The notes: generated by a model not told the origin, from the letters alone. A stretch of DNA of 64,000 nucleotides from Proluteimonas flavola (GCF_021191705.1 NZ_JAIWPU010000005.1:248001-312000); one strand, 5' to 3'. Positions 30,945 to 40,370 are shown, counted from the stretch's first letter. Program-made: numbers and translations.

Positions 30945-31331
30945 ATGCCCCGCCCACGACTGCCAGCTGCGAAGGCCGCGGCGACCGGCGCTGCGATCCG
31001 GAACCCGAGCCGGTTCAAGGGCCGGAAGTCGCCGAAGAACACGCGCCCGCTGGGCAAGCCGTACGCGGGCATGACAGCGGTCGAGATCCGGTACTGGAAG
31101 GAGTTCGACGCAGAGCTGTCCTGGTTGAACTCGGGTCACCGGGTGTTGGTGCGGATGGCATGCCGGTTGTCGGCGAAGATGGACGAGGGTGAGTTCGGGG
31201 TCTCGGCGGCTCAGGCGCTGAGTTCGATCCTGTCGAAGCTGGGGGCAACCCCAGTGGACGAAACGAAGGTGGCGCAGAGTGGCGGCGAAGAAACGGACCC
31301 GGGCGAAGAGTTCTTCGGCCGACCGAACTAG
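30945..31331 (+). CDS. Terminase small subunit
   Basis: A 128-residue protein with RFKGRKSPKNTRPLG then GMTAVEIRYWKEF, the pattern of P27/HK97-type small terminase, followed by a helical C-terminus. It recognises packaging DNA. I chose ATG 30945 with AGGAC upstream; a start 102 nt earlier is possible. Confidence 0.75.
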   Translation: MPRPRLPAAKAAATGAAIRNPSRFKGRKSPKNTRPLGKPYAGMTAVEIRYWKEFDAELSWLNSGHRVLVRMACRLSAKMDEGEFGVSAAQALSSILSKLGATPVDETKVAQSGGEETDPGEEFFGRPN

Positions 31332-33153
31332 CGCGTATGCCCATGCGGTGCTGGCCGGCGAAATCGTGGCCGGGCCTCATGTGCGGAACGCCTGCCGCCG
31401 GCATCTGGACGACCTGGCGCTGGGGAAGAAGAGGGGGCTGACTTTCGACCACGCGGCAGCGGAGCGGGTGTTCGACTTCTTCGAGAAGGTGCTGAAGCTG
31501 TCGGAGGGGCAGTTCGAGGGGCAGCCGTTTCAGCTCCACCCGTCGCAGGCTTTCGTTCTGGGCAACCTGTTCGGGTGGAAACGAGCGGACGGCACGCGCC
31601 GGTTCCGCCGCGCGTACATCGAGCAGGGCAAGGGCAACGGGAAGTCGCCGTTGGCCGGCGGCGTCGGACTTTACGGCCTGCTGGCTGACGGTGAGGCCGG
31701 CGCGCAGGTCTATGCGGCAGCGGCGAAGCGAGACCAGGCCGGCATCCTGTTCGCCGACGCGGTGAAGATGGTCAACGCCGCGCCGGCGCTGAAGAAGCGG
31801 GTGACGTTCTCGGGAGGGCCCGGGAAGGAATACAACATGGCGCACTTCGCCAGTGGCAGTTTCTTCCGGCCGGTGTCGAGGGATACGGGCAAGACGGGCT
31901 CTGGCCCGCGCCCGTTCGTCGTGCTGGCTGACGAGGTGCACGAGCTGCCGGACGGGAAGATCCTCGAGATGCTCGAGCGAGGTTTCAAGTTCCGCCGCCA
32001 GCCGCTGCTGATGATGATCACGAACTCCGGCAGCGACCGGAACTCAATCGCATGGGAGGAACACGAGTGGGCGGTCAAGGTCGCCGCCGGCAACAACGAC
32101 GCGGTGACCGACCCGTCGTACCAAGGCGAGCCGCTGGATGACTCGACCTTCAGCTACGTCTGCGCGCTCGACAAGGACGACGATCCGCTGAATGACCCGA
32201 GTTGCTGGGCGAAGGCGAACCCTCTGTTGGGTGTGACGCTGACAGAGGAGTATCTCGCCGGCGTCGTGGCGCAGGCCAAGAACCTGCCGGTGAAGCAGAA
32301 CGGCATCCTCCGGCTGCACTTCTGCGTCTGGACCGACGCGTCGGCGGCATGGATGAGCCGCGAGGTGGTCGAGCCGCTGATGCAGGAGTTCACCACCGCG
32401 CAGCATCTGGGCAAGTCGATCGCGGTCGGCCTGGATCTTTCGCAGAACCGGGACATCACCGCGGCGGGGTTCGTGGTGGAGACCGGATCGAAGGAGGTCG
32501 AAGTCATCGACCGAGACGGCAACACGTCGATCGTGTCGAAGCCGACGTTCGATGCGTGGATCGAGGCCTGGACGCCGGGCGACACGATGCACGCGCGGTC
32601 GGAGAGCGACAAGATTCCGTATCCGGTCTGGGCGCAGCAGGGGCACATCCACGCACCGGCCGGCAAGAGCATCAGCTACCGGCACGTTGCGCAGACGTTG
32701 GTCGAGTACGACCGGGACTACGAGATAGGGATCGTTGCCTACGACCGGTACGCGTTCCGGCGGTTCGAGGAAGACGCTGCCGACCTGCAGCTGACGCTGC
32801 CGTATGTGGAGCATCCGCAGGGCGGCACGAAGAAGGGCAAGCCGACGCCCGGGATGATCGAAGAGGCGAAGCGACAGAAGAAGGAAGCCGAGGGGCTCTG
32901 GTTCCCCGGCTCACTTCGCATGCTCGAGGACGCGATGCTCGAAGGCCGCATCCGGTTCAAGAAGAACCCGGTGCTGATCTCTTCGATGATGTCGGCCGTC
33001 ATCGAGCAGGACAAATGGGACAACCGGTGGCTGTCGAAGCAGCGATCGGTGAACAAGATCGACGCCGCGGTAGCGATGGTGATGGCGTTCGGCGCTGCAA
33101 TGGCCGGCCCCATCGATCACAAGCGGCCAATCATCCTGATGACATTGGGGTAA
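31279..33153 (+). CDS. Terminase large subunit
   Basis: A 624-residue terminase starting at GTG 31279, overlapping the small subunit. Walker A is QGKGNGKS near residue 118, Walker B FVVLADEVHE near 216. The C-terminal nuclease begins with VGLDLSQNRD near 389. It powers DNA entry and cuts the concatemer. Confidence 0.92.
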   Translation: MAAKKRTRAKSSSADRTSAYAHAVLAGEIVAGPHVRNACRRHLDDLALGKKRGLTFDHAAAERVFDFFEKVLKLSEGQFEGQPFQLHPSQAFVLGNLFGWKRADGTRRFRRAYIEQGKGNGKSPLAGGVGLYGLLADGEAGAQVYAAAAKRDQAGILFADAVKMVNAAPALKKRVTFSGGPGKEYNMAHFASGSFFRPVSRDTGKTGSGPRPFVVLADEVHELPDGKILEMLERGFKFRRQPLLMMITNSGSDRNSIAWEEHEWAVKVAAGNNDAVTDPSYQGEPLDDSTFSYVCALDKDDDPLNDPSCWAKANPLLGVTLTEEYLAGVVAQAKNLPVKQNGILRLHFCVWTDASAAWMSREVVEPLMQEFTTAQHLGKSIAVGLDLSQNRDITAAGFVVETGSKEVEVIDRDGNTSIVSKPTFDAWIEAWTPGDTMHARSESDKIPYPVWAQQGHIHAPAGKSISYRHVAQTLVEYDRDYEIGIVAYDRYAFRRFEEDAADLQLTLPYVEHPQGGTKKGKPTPGMIEEAKRQKKEAEGLWFPGSLRMLEDAMLEGRIRFKKNPVLISSMMSAVIEQDKWDNRWLSKQRSVNKIDAAVAMVMAFGAAMAGPIDHKRPIILMTLG

Positions 33154-33156
33154 CGC

Positions 33157-33729
33157 ATGAGCAACGAGAACCGCGCCTACAGCCTGTTGCAGGTCAAGAG
33201 CTACGACGACGACCAGCGCATCATCACCGGCATGGCGACCACACCTGAGACCGACCGGATGGGCGACATCGTGGAGCCGCTGGGTGCGAAGTTCGCCGCC
33301 GAGCTGGCACTGCTCTGGCAGCACCGCCACGACAGCCCCGTCGGCACGGTGAAGTTCGGCAAGCCGACGGCGAAGGGGATCCCGTACACCGCCTGGGTGG
33401 CGAAGATCGAGACACCGGGCGCGCTGAAGGATCTGTGCGACCTCGCGTGGCAGTCGGTGAAGGAGAAGCTCGTTCGCGGTGTCTCCATCGGCTTCCGCGC
33501 GCTCGAGTACAGCTTCATGGACGGCGGCGGAATCCGCTTCACCGAGGTGGAGATCTACGAGCTTTCGCTCGTGACGATCCCGGCGAACGCGTCGGCCACC
33601 ATCCAGACGATCAAGGCCTGCGACACCGGCCTGCGTCGCTCCACGCAACTCGGTGTCCGGCTGATCCAGCCGCCGAAGCCCGCGCCGAAGCGGCTCGAAA
33701 ACGGCGCCGTGCGACTGCTCGGCAACTGA
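33157..33729 (+). CDS. HK97-family prohead protease
   Basis: A 190-residue serine protease of the HK97 prohead family: WQHRHDSPVG (His) near residue 49, VRGVSIGFR (Ser) near 107 and ELSLVTIPAN near 135. It cleaves capsid proteins during maturation. Confidence 0.88.
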   Translation: MSNENRAYSLLQVKSYDDDQRIITGMATTPETDRMGDIVEPLGAKFAAELALLWQHRHDSPVGTVKFGKPTAKGIPYTAWVAKIETPGALKDLCDLAWQSVKEKLVRGVSIGFRALEYSFMDGGGIRFTEVEIYELSLVTIPANASATIQTIKACDTGLRRSTQLGVRLIQPPKPAPKRLENGAVRLLGN

Positions 33730-33833
33730 GCAACTGGGCCAACCGGCCCGCGGGGTGGAACCCGCTTCCCATTGATGCAGGCACTGCCCGGCGTGGAATC
33801 CGGGCCGAACGGCTGCGCCCACAAGGAACCGAA

Positions 33834-35285
33834 ATGAAGACCATCGCAGAGCAGCTGGAAGCCCTGAAGGCGACCCGCGAAGCGCACCAGAAGAAGATGT
33901 CCGAACTGGCCCAGAAGTCGATCGACGAAGGCCGTTCGATGAACACCGGCGAGGCCGAGGAGTTCGACAATATCGAGGGCGAGGTCAAGAACCTCGACGC
34001 CGACATCGAGCGCCTGACGCGTCTGCAGGCCGTGCAGGCGAAGTCGGCAACGCCGGCGGTCGTGACCGCGGCTGACAACGCGAAGGCGGCCGACGAAGCG
34101 GCGAGCCGCGGCGTCACCACCGGCGTGCAGGTCAAGAACACCGAGAAGCTCGAGAAGGGCATCGAGTTCGCCCGCTACGCGATGTGCACACTGAAGGCGA
34201 AGGGCAACCCCGAGCTGGCCTTCCGCCTGGCCGAGAAGCACTATCCGCAGAACGAGCGTGTGGTGAACACCCTGAAGGCGCAGGCCGAGGGTGCGGACCT
34301 GGGCGGCATCATGAAGGCCGTGGTCGAAGCCGGCACCACGCTGGATTCGACGTTCGCCTCGCCGCTGGTGGACTACCAGAACTTCGCCGGCGACTTCATC
34401 GAGTTCCAGCGTCCGCAGTCGATCATCGGCCAGTTCGGCCAGGGCAACGTGCCTGGTCTCAACGGCATCCCCTTCAACGTCCGCATCGCTGGCCAGACCA
34501 GCGGCGGCAACGCGAGCTGGGTCGGTGAAGGCGCGCCGAAGCCGCTGACCGGCTTCGACTTCAACGCGACCGAACTGCGCTGGGCGAAGGTGGCGGCGAT
34601 CTCGGTGCTGACCAACGAGCTGATCCGCTTCTCCAGCCCGTCGGCCGAGCGTCTGGTGCGTGATGCGCTCGCCGCCGCGGTGAACGAGCGCCTCGACATC
34701 GACTTCATCGATCCGGCGAAGGCCGCGGTGGCGAATGTTTCGCCCGCATCGATCACCAACGGCGCGACCGCTGTCGCTTCCGGCGGCAACGATGCCGACG
34801 CCATCCGTGACGACGTGCGCCGCCTGTGGGCGCCCTTCATCGCGGCGCGCAACCCGCCCCGCAGCGCGGTCTACCTGATGGACAGCACGACTGCGCTGGC
34901 TCTGAGCCTGATGCTCAATCCGCTGGGTCAGGTCGAGTTCCCGGGCCTGACCATGGCCGGCGGCACCTTCATGGGAGTGCCCACGATCGTGTCGGACTAC
35001 ATCCCGGCCGGCATCGTGGTGCTGGTGAACGCGCGCGACATCTGGCTCGCCGACGATGGCCAGGTGACGGTCGATGCCTCGCAGGAGGCCTCGCTGCAGA
35101 TGCTGGACAACCCGACGAACAACTCGGCGTCCGGCACCGCGACGAGCATGGTCTCGATGTTCCAGACCAACAGCACAGCATTCCGCGCGGAGCGCTACAT
35201 CAACTGGGCGCGCCGTCGCGCTTCCGGCGTGGCGTACCTGACGGGCGTGGCGTGGGGCCAGCCGGCCGCGCCGGGCGGCGGCTGA
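33834..35285 (+). CDS. Major capsid protein, HK97 fold
   Basis: A 483-residue capsid protein. The first about 100 residues form a coiled-coil delta domain probably removed by the protease. The rest shows the HK97 core, including the SWVGEGAPKP strand near residue 225 and the KVAAISVLTNELI segment. An AAGGAAC site precedes ATG 33834. Confidence 0.92.
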   Translation: MKTIAEQLEALKATREAHQKKMSELAQKSIDEGRSMNTGEAEEFDNIEGEVKNLDADIERLTRLQAVQAKSATPAVVTAADNAKAADEAASRGVTTGVQVKNTEKLEKGIEFARYAMCTLKAKGNPELAFRLAEKHYPQNERVVNTLKAQAEGADLGGIMKAVVEAGTTLDSTFASPLVDYQNFAGDFIEFQRPQSIIGQFGQGNVPGLNGIPFNVRIAGQTSGGNASWVGEGAPKPLTGFDFNATELRWAKVAAISVLTNELIRFSSPSAERLVRDALAAAVNERLDIDFIDPAKAAVANVSPASITNGATAVASGGNDADAIRDDVRRLWAPFIAARNPPRSAVYLMDSTTALALSLMLNPLGQVEFPGLTMAGGTFMGVPTIVSDYIPAGIVVLVNARDIWLADDGQVTVDASQEASLQMLDNPTNNSASGTATSMVSMFQTNSTAFRAERYINWARRRASGVAYLTGVAWGQPAAPGGG

Positions 35286-35301
35286 TCCAGCAGAGCGAAC
35301 G

Positions 35302-35321
35302 ACGGGGCCTTCGGGCCCCGT
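35302..35321 (+). terminator. Hairpin terminator after the capsid gene
   Basis: An 8-bp stem ACGGGGCC/GGCCCCGT with a UUCG loop followed by CTTCTG. It probably shapes capsid versus downstream expression. Confidence 0.65.
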
Positions 35322-35347
35322 CTTCTGTCCGAAGCATCGAGGTGACT

Positions 35348-35575
35348 ATGAGCAAGGTCGAGATCGAGAAGCGAGGGCGCGTTGTCCGGGTGCATTCGCG
35401 CGTGGCTGACGTACTGGTCGCGCGCGGCGGCTATCTGCGCCGCGACATGGTGGCGGCGGCTCCTCAGGCCGTGCCGGCGCAGCCCGCAGCGAAGCCGGAA
35501 GCGCCGAAAGCCGCGCCGGCGAAGAAGGCAGCCAAGGCCGCGCAGCCCGCAGCGAAGCCGGAAGCGTCCAAATGA
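35348..35575 (+). CDS. Small Ala/Lys-rich hypothetical protein
   Basis: A 75-residue protein starting MSKVEIEKRGRVVRVHS; the second half is low-complexity Ala/Pro/Lys with a duplicated QPAAKPEA unit. It sits between capsid and portal genes, where head decoration or scaffolding-like proteins often lie. Role unknown. Confidence 0.55.
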   Translation: MSKVEIEKRGRVVRVHSRVADVLVARGGYLRRDMVAAAPQAVPAQPAAKPEAPKAAPAKKAAKAAQPAAKPEASK

Positions 35576-36996
35576 CCGCGTTCTCGCCCCGCGATCTGGC
35601 CGTTGCCGCCGGTGTGCGCCAGCACGGCGCTGACTACCTGCGCACGCTGTCGCCGGCCGCTGCGACCTCGGGGCGAGACGGCTGGCATTCGCTGCAGGTG
35701 CAGGAGCCTTTCGCCGGCGCATGGCAGCGCAACCTCAGCGAGAGCCACAGCACCATCCTGTCCTATCCGACGCTGTACGCGTGCCTCAACCGAATCGTCT
35801 CGGACATCGGCAAGCTGCCGTTCGTCCTGAAGGCAGAGGACGAGCACGGCATCTGGTCGATCGACAAAAGCAACACGTCGTATTGGCCGGTGCTGCGCAA
35901 GCAGAACGCCTACCAGTCGGCGCAGCAGTTCCGCGAGTCCTGGGTGTTGTCGAAGTTGGTCCAGGGCAACACCTACATCCTCAAGGGGCGCGACGATCGC
36001 GGCGTCGTGACGAGGCTCTGGGTGCTCGATCCCAACCGCGTCCAGCCGATGGTCGCCGAGACCGGCGACGTCTTCTACCAGCTCAACTACGGCTCGGGTG
36101 CGAACCTGCTGCCGGAGCAGTATCCGGGCGAGCAGCTGATCATCCCGGCCAGCGAGATCATCCACGACCGCATGAACTGCTTCCATCACCAGCTGATCGG
36201 TGTGCCGCCCCTGTGCGCGGCGAATTGGGCGGCGGTGAAGAACATGAAGATCCTGCGCGATTCGACGCGGTTCTTCACCAACGGCGCTAACCCCGGCGGC
36301 ATCCTCACGGCCCCCGCTGGCATGAGCGAGCCGGACGCGCAGGCGGTCAAGGAATACTGGAACAGCAACTTCCAGGGTGAGAACGCAGGCAAGGTCGCGG
36401 TGATCGGCGCGGACATGAAGTTCACGCCGTTCGCGTTCAAGGCCGCGGACTCGCAACTGGTCGAGCAGATGCGCTACTCCGACGAGCAGGTTTGCCAGCC
36501 CTTCGGAATCCCGCCCTTCAAGATCGGCATCGGCAGCATCCCCGCCGGCATGAAGGTCGACGACATCAATCAGCTCTACTACTCGGACGCGCTGCAGGCA
36601 CACATTGAGGCGATGGAGAACCTGCTGGACGAAGGCCTTGGCATCAAGCGTCCGCAGGGCGTGGAGTGCGATCTCGAGCCGCTTCTGCGCATGGATATGG
36701 GTAAGCAGGCCGAGGTCCACACGAAGCTCACCGGCGGCGGCATCGAGACGCCGAACGAGGGGCGGCGCGCCTTCGGTCTCAAGCCGCTCGAAGGCGGCGA
36801 CACGGTCTACATGCAGCAGCAGGACTACCCGCTGGCCCAGGTTCGGCTCAACAAGATCGAGCAACCGGCGCCGGACCATGCGCCTGCACCGCCGTCTGAG
36901 AGTGACGACGCGGGCGACGAAGACAACGCGGACGACGTGGCGAAGCTGCTGGCCCTGCTGATCGAAAAGGAACTGGTCGATGCTGAGTATTCGTGA
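35572..36996 (+). CDS. Portal protein, HK97 family
   Basis: A 474-residue portal protein with LYACLNRIVSDIGKLPF near residue 65 and GNTYILKGRD near 132, and the GIPPFKIG segment near 310. It forms the ring through which DNA enters and joins the tail. It is encoded after the capsid gene, not before the protease. It overlaps the next gene by 17 nt. Confidence 0.9.
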   Translation: MTAFSPRDLAVAAGVRQHGADYLRTLSPAAATSGRDGWHSLQVQEPFAGAWQRNLSESHSTILSYPTLYACLNRIVSDIGKLPFVLKAEDEHGIWSIDKSNTSYWPVLRKQNAYQSAQQFRESWVLSKLVQGNTYILKGRDDRGVVTRLWVLDPNRVQPMVAETGDVFYQLNYGSGANLLPEQYPGEQLIIPASEIIHDRMNCFHHQLIGVPPLCAANWAAVKNMKILRDSTRFFTNGANPGGILTAPAGMSEPDAQAVKEYWNSNFQGENAGKVAVIGADMKFTPFAFKAADSQLVEQMRYSDEQVCQPFGIPPFKIGIGSIPAGMKVDDINQLYYSDALQAHIEAMENLLDEGLGIKRPQGVECDLEPLLRMDMGKQAEVHTKLTGGGIETPNEGRRAFGLKPLEGGDTVYMQQQDYPLAQVRLNKIEQPAPDHAPAPPSESDDAGDEDNADDVAKLLALLIEKELVDAEYS

Positions 36997-38212
36997 CGCA
37001 TCCGCGCTTGCGCGCGAGCTTGGCGGAGTGGTCAAGGTGCACGTCGCCACCGCCCTCAAGCCGCTGCTGACGCGAGTCAAGGATCTGGAAGAGCGCGACG
37101 TTGGCGCAGAGGCTGCCGCGGCTGTCAGCCGCCACTTCGATGCGCATCCGGTGCAGCACGGGCGGGACGCAGATCCTGCCGCGATCGAAGCTGCGGTGCG
37201 TGCCGCGGTGGCTGAGATTCCCGCTCCGAAGGACGCGGAGCCCGTGTCGGACGATCAGATCGCGAGCCAAGTCGCGCGCTACATGGAGGCCAATCGCAGC
37301 CGTGAAGGGAACGACGCGGACCCCGCCATGATCCGGAAGATGGTAGCCGATGCAGTTGCCGGCATTCCTCCGCCGAAGGATGGCCGCGATGCTGATCAGG
37401 TTTCTGCGTCCGACATCGATCTGGCGATTCAGCGCCATTTGACCTCGCATCCGATCCGCGACGGAAAGGACGCTGATGAGGTGGATCTTGGCGCGCTGGC
37501 TGATCTAGTCATCTCGAAGCTGCTGGCGTCGGATCGTCTCTCCACGCTCGCCGACCTCGCAGCTGCGAAGGCCGTTTCGGAACACTTCGAAGTGCATCCG
37601 GTTCAGCACGGCCGCGATGCCGACCCCGAGCAGATCCGCACGACCGTTGCGGAGGCAGTGGCTGCGATCCCGCCGCCGAAGGATGGCCGCGATGCTGATC
37701 CGGTCAGCGACGCGCAGATCGCGGCACAAGTCGCCAGGTACGTCGAGTTGCACCCGCCCAGGAATGGCGCGGACGGCGTGGGCCTGGCTGGCGCCATGAT
37801 CGACCGCACCGGCGCGCTGATCGTGACGACCACGAGGGGCGAGGCGATCAACCTTGGCCGTGTAGTCGGCGAGGACGGCAAGGACGGTCTGGCATTCGAC
37901 ACCGCCAGCGGCGAGTACGATGCGGATCGCGGCTTCGTGATCCGGCTTGCCGCCGGCGACCGCTCGAGCGAGTTCGTCCTGCCGTACATGGTCCACCGCG
38001 GCTTCTGGCGAGAGGGCATGGGCACGAAGGCCGCGCAGTCGGTGACGCACGACGGCGCGCTGTGGATCGCCAAGCGCGCGAACGCATCCAAGCCCTGCCT
38101 GGAGAATGCAGACGACTGGATCCTGGCGGCGCGAAAAGGCCGCGACGGCAAGGACGGGAAGTCGGTGAAGGTGGCATCCGGCCCTGTGTCGCTGGAGCCT
38201 GGCCGTGGGTGA
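36980..38212 (+). CDS. Repeat-rich head-associated protein
   Basis: A 410-residue protein following the portal. It carries repeats of an acidic D-A-D module (HGRDADP, EGNDADP, DGRDADQ, DGKDADE, HGRDADP, DGRDADP) alternating with helical DQIASQVARY units, then a globular C-terminal part ending in collagen-like GRDGKDGKS. The Asp/Gly-rich repeats could bind metal. I infer a head or connector accessory role only from position. Confidence 0.65.
   Translation: MLSIRDASALARELGGVVKVHVATALKPLLTRVKDLEERDVGAEAAAAVSRHFDAHPVQHGRDADPAAIEAAVRAAVAEIPAPKDAEPVSDDQIASQVARYMEANRSREGNDADPAMIRKMVADAVAGIPPPKDGRDADQVSASDIDLAIQRHLTSHPIRDGKDADEVDLGALADLVISKLLASDRLSTLADLAAAKAVSEHFEVHPVQHGRDADPEQIRTTVAEAVAAIPPPKDGRDADPVSDAQIAAQVARYVELHPPRNGADGVGLAGAMIDRTGALIVTTTRGEAINLGRVVGEDGKDGLAFDTASGEYDADRGFVIRLAAGDRSSEFVLPYMVHRGFWREGMGTKAAQSVTHDGALWIAKRANASKPCLENADDWILAARKGRDGKDGKSVKVASGPVSLEPGRG
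37127..37774 (+). repeat. Repeats within the head-associated protein
   Basis: Two long units of about 101 codons share near-identical DNA around GCCGAAGGATGGCCGCGA at about 37,373 and 37,676, plus shorter HGRDADP-type copies. Suggests past in-frame duplication. Confidence 0.7.
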
Positions 38213-38597
38213 GTTCGTGACCCTAGAGGATGCGCACACTCAGCTGCGCACGTCCGCCGATGATGACCCGTGGCTGGCGTTGTGGATCCCGGCCGCAAGC
38301 GCGGCGGTCGAGGCGTGGCTGAAGCAGCCGTGGCGCTGCTACAAGCTGCAGATCGACGCGGTAGGCCTCCCGATGATCGGTGAGGAAGGTGTGCCGCTGC
38401 CGGTGCTGGACGAAGAAGGCAAGCCGGTCGTGCACCCGCTCGTGAGGTCGGCAGTGCTGGTCGAGCTGGCGGCGCAGTACCGCTTCCGCGACAGCGAAGG
38501 CGCACCAGTGGTCGAGCCGAGCGCCGGTCACGGCTACGTATTGTCCCAGGGCGCCACCGCACTGCTGGCGCCTCTGCGCAAGTCGACGGTGGCGTGA
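38205..38597 (+). CDS. Head-tail connector, gp6-like
   Basis: A 130-residue protein starting at GTG 38205, overlapping the previous gene by 8 nt. The N-terminal helical part (DAHTQLRTSADDDPWLALWI, AAVEAWLKQPW) matches phage gp6-like connector proteins that bind below the portal. Confidence 0.75.
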   Translation: MGEFVTLEDAHTQLRTSADDDPWLALWIPAASAAVEAWLKQPWRCYKLQIDAVGLPMIGEEGVPLPVLDEEGKPVVHPLVRSAVLVELAAQYRFRDSEGAPVVEPSAGHGYVLSQGATALLAPLRKSTVA

Positions 38598-38938
38598 TGA
38601 CACGCCTGACCGCCGGCGAGCGCCGCCACCGTATCCGTTTCGAGCGGCCGGTGACCGTGGAGAACGACTTCGGCGAGATCGTCGGCACTGGCTGGGAGCC
38701 TGTGATCGAGGTCTGGGCGAAGCGCACGAATCAACTGAGCGCGACGACCGAGGCTGTGGCGTCCGGCGCGCAGTCCTACCGCGAGCAGGTCCGCTTCGAC
38801 ATTCTGCCGCGCGAGGTCGCGTCGGACTGGCGCATCGTCGACCGCCGCGGCCGGATCTACGACATCAGGTCGGTCGGCACCAGCAACGACGGCAGCGAGA
38901 CGGCGGTGATCGCCGTGTCCGGCCTGAATCAGGGATAG
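38597..38938 (+). CDS. Head-tail adaptor
   Basis: A 113-residue protein starting MTRLTAGERRHRIRFERPV of the SPP1 gp16-like head-tail joining family, ending in an alternating beta pattern (DWRIVDRRGRIYDIRS). I chose ATG 38597; a GTG one codon earlier overlaps the previous stop. Confidence 0.8.
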   Translation: MTRLTAGERRHRIRFERPVTVENDFGEIVGTGWEPVIEVWAKRTNQLSATTEAVASGAQSYREQVRFDILPREVASDWRIVDRRGRIYDIRSVGTSNDGSETAVIAVSGLNQG

Positions 38939-38988
38939 CATGATGGTCAGCGGAAGCGCGAAAGCGCGGGGAGCGTTGTACCGGGTCT

Positions 38989-39058
38989 GGGGGTTAGATT
39001 CCCCTGCCTCCGTGGCGTCCCGACCAAGGTTGCCGGTTCGAGTCCGGACGGTCCGCCA
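38989..39058 (+). other. tRNA-like remnant in the late operon
   Basis: A stem-loop GGGGG-TTAGATT-CCCCT is followed 36 nt later by a T-arm-like GCCGG-TTCGAGT-CCGGA and a CCA at 39,056. The 3' strand fits only 7 nt before CCA and no paired 5' acceptor strand is visible upstream, so it is not a working tRNA as read. Confidence 0.4.
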
Positions 39059-39077
39059 CATCCGCCTCCAATACCAA

Positions 39078-39102
39078 GGGCTCGCCATCGGCGGGCTCTT
39101 TT
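39078..39102 (+). terminator. Terminator-like hairpin after the tRNA-like remnant
   Basis: A 9-bp stem GGGCTCGCC/GGCGGGCTC with two wobble pairs, loop ATC, followed by TTTT. Such hairpins commonly follow tRNA genes. Confidence 0.65.
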
Positions 39103-39115
39103 CGTTGGACTGACC

Positions 39116-39535
39116 GTGAGCATTACCACCAGCATTTCCGGCCTGGGCGCCCTTGCCCAGGACTTCGCGAGCCTGAAGCGCGGATCCCAGAAGCGCGTGC
39201 TTCGTCAGGCCACGATGGCCGGCGCGCGCGTCGGTCGCGATGCGATCCGCGATGCCGCGCCGGTGCGGGAAGGCATCACCCGCAAGAACGTGGTTGCGGC
39301 AGCCGCCAAGCAGAACGAGCCCGGCACGTTCACCTCCGGTGTGCGCGTGCGCGGCGAGCGGCGCGACGACGGAACCAGCCCGGCTTACACGTGGCGCTTC
39401 AGCGAGCTCGGCACCAGCAAGGAGCCGGCGCGTCCGTGGATCCGTCCCCCTTGGGACAGCAACGAAGACGAGATCGCGGCCGCGGTGCGTAACCGCCTCG
39501 GCAGCGCGATCGACGAAGCACTGGGACGCCGATGA
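39116..39535 (+). CDS. HK97 gp10-like tail-component protein
   Basis: A 139-residue protein starting at GTG 39116. It has the gp10 family pattern: an N-terminal helix, AGARVGRDAIRDAAPVREG and a WRFSELGTSKEPARPWIRP segment. It probably joins tail and head. Confidence 0.8.
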   Translation: MSITTSISGLGALAQDFASLKRGSQKRVLRQATMAGARVGRDAIRDAAPVREGITRKNVVAAAAKQNEPGTFTSGVRVRGERRDDGTSPAYTWRFSELGTSKEPARPWIRPPWDSNEDEIAAAVRNRLGSAIDEALGRR

Positions 39536-39900
39536 TCGAGCGACTGATACAGGCCCGACTCAAGCAAGAGCCGGCGATTGCTGCTGGGCGCGTGTTTGAT
39601 GGAGTCGCGCCGGACCCGGTACAGCGCCCCTACGTGCGGCACTTCCATATGGGCGGCGAGCTTGGCCAGACCTTCTGCGGCCCGGACGGCAGTGACGAAG
39701 GCAGCGTCCAGATCGACTGCTTCTCCGAGTTCCGAGCCGGCGCCACCGATCTCGGCTGGGACGTTTTCCGGCGCCTGAAAGAGGCCGGACCTGACTTCGC
39801 CGTCGATTCAATCCGCCGGCTCCCGAGCGCGTACGAACCGGACACCAAGCTCTATCGGGTGTCCTGGGAAGTCGCCATCACCACCACCACACCCGACTGA
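39532..39900 (+). CDS. Tail completion protein (DUF3168-like)
   Basis: A 122-residue protein with RVFDGVAPDPVQRPYV near residue 21 and the beta-rich DUF3168 pattern. It overlaps the previous stop by 4 nt. It likely terminates the tail tube at the head end. Confidence 0.8.
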   Translation: MIERLIQARLKQEPAIAAGRVFDGVAPDPVQRPYVRHFHMGGELGQTFCGPDGSDEGSVQIDCFSEFRAGATDLGWDVFRRLKEAGPDFAVDSIRRLPSAYEPDTKLYRVSWEVAITTTTPD

Positions 39901-39914
39901 GAGGTATCGCCACC

Positions 39915-40370
39915 ATGGCTTCCAAGTTCACGCGCTCGCAGGGCACGAAGCTCTTCATCTCCCTGGCCGTCATCGATGCGCTGTCCACGCCGCCCGTCGA
40001 CGACGAGGACTACATCGCGCTCGGCTGCACCCTCAACAGCTACAACCGCGCCGGCGGTCAGCGCACCGAGATCGATGTCTCCACGTTCTGCTCCGAGGTG
40101 GTCGAGAAGGACTTCGGCCTGAAGGACAACGGCACCGCGACGTTCTCCGGCAACTACTTCGACGGCGACGAGGCTCAGGATCTGCTGCGCGAGGCCGAGC
40201 AGACCGGTGACCGCCACGAGTTCCGCGTCATCGACAGCCGCAACCGCGAGGCGCGCTTCATCGGCGTGGTCACGCAGACCTCCGAGGAGTCGAGCGTCAA
40301 CGGCAAGTGGAACGCCACCTTCACGGTCGCGATCGTCTCGCCGATCGTGCGCGCGGCCTACGTGCCCTGA
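39915..40370 (+). CDS. Major tail tube protein
   Basis: A 151-residue protein starting MASKFTRSQGTKLFIS with alternating beta strands (NGTATFSGNYFDGDEAQDLL), matching siphovirus tail tube proteins. It is followed by the chaperone pair, as expected. Confidence 0.8.
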   Translation: MASKFTRSQGTKLFISLAVIDALSTPPVDDEDYIALGCTLNSYNRAGGQRTEIDVSTFCSEVVEKDFGLKDNGTATFSGNYFDGDEAQDLLREAEQTGDRHEFRVIDSRNREARFIGVVTQTSEESSVNGKWNATFTVAIVSPIVRAAYVP

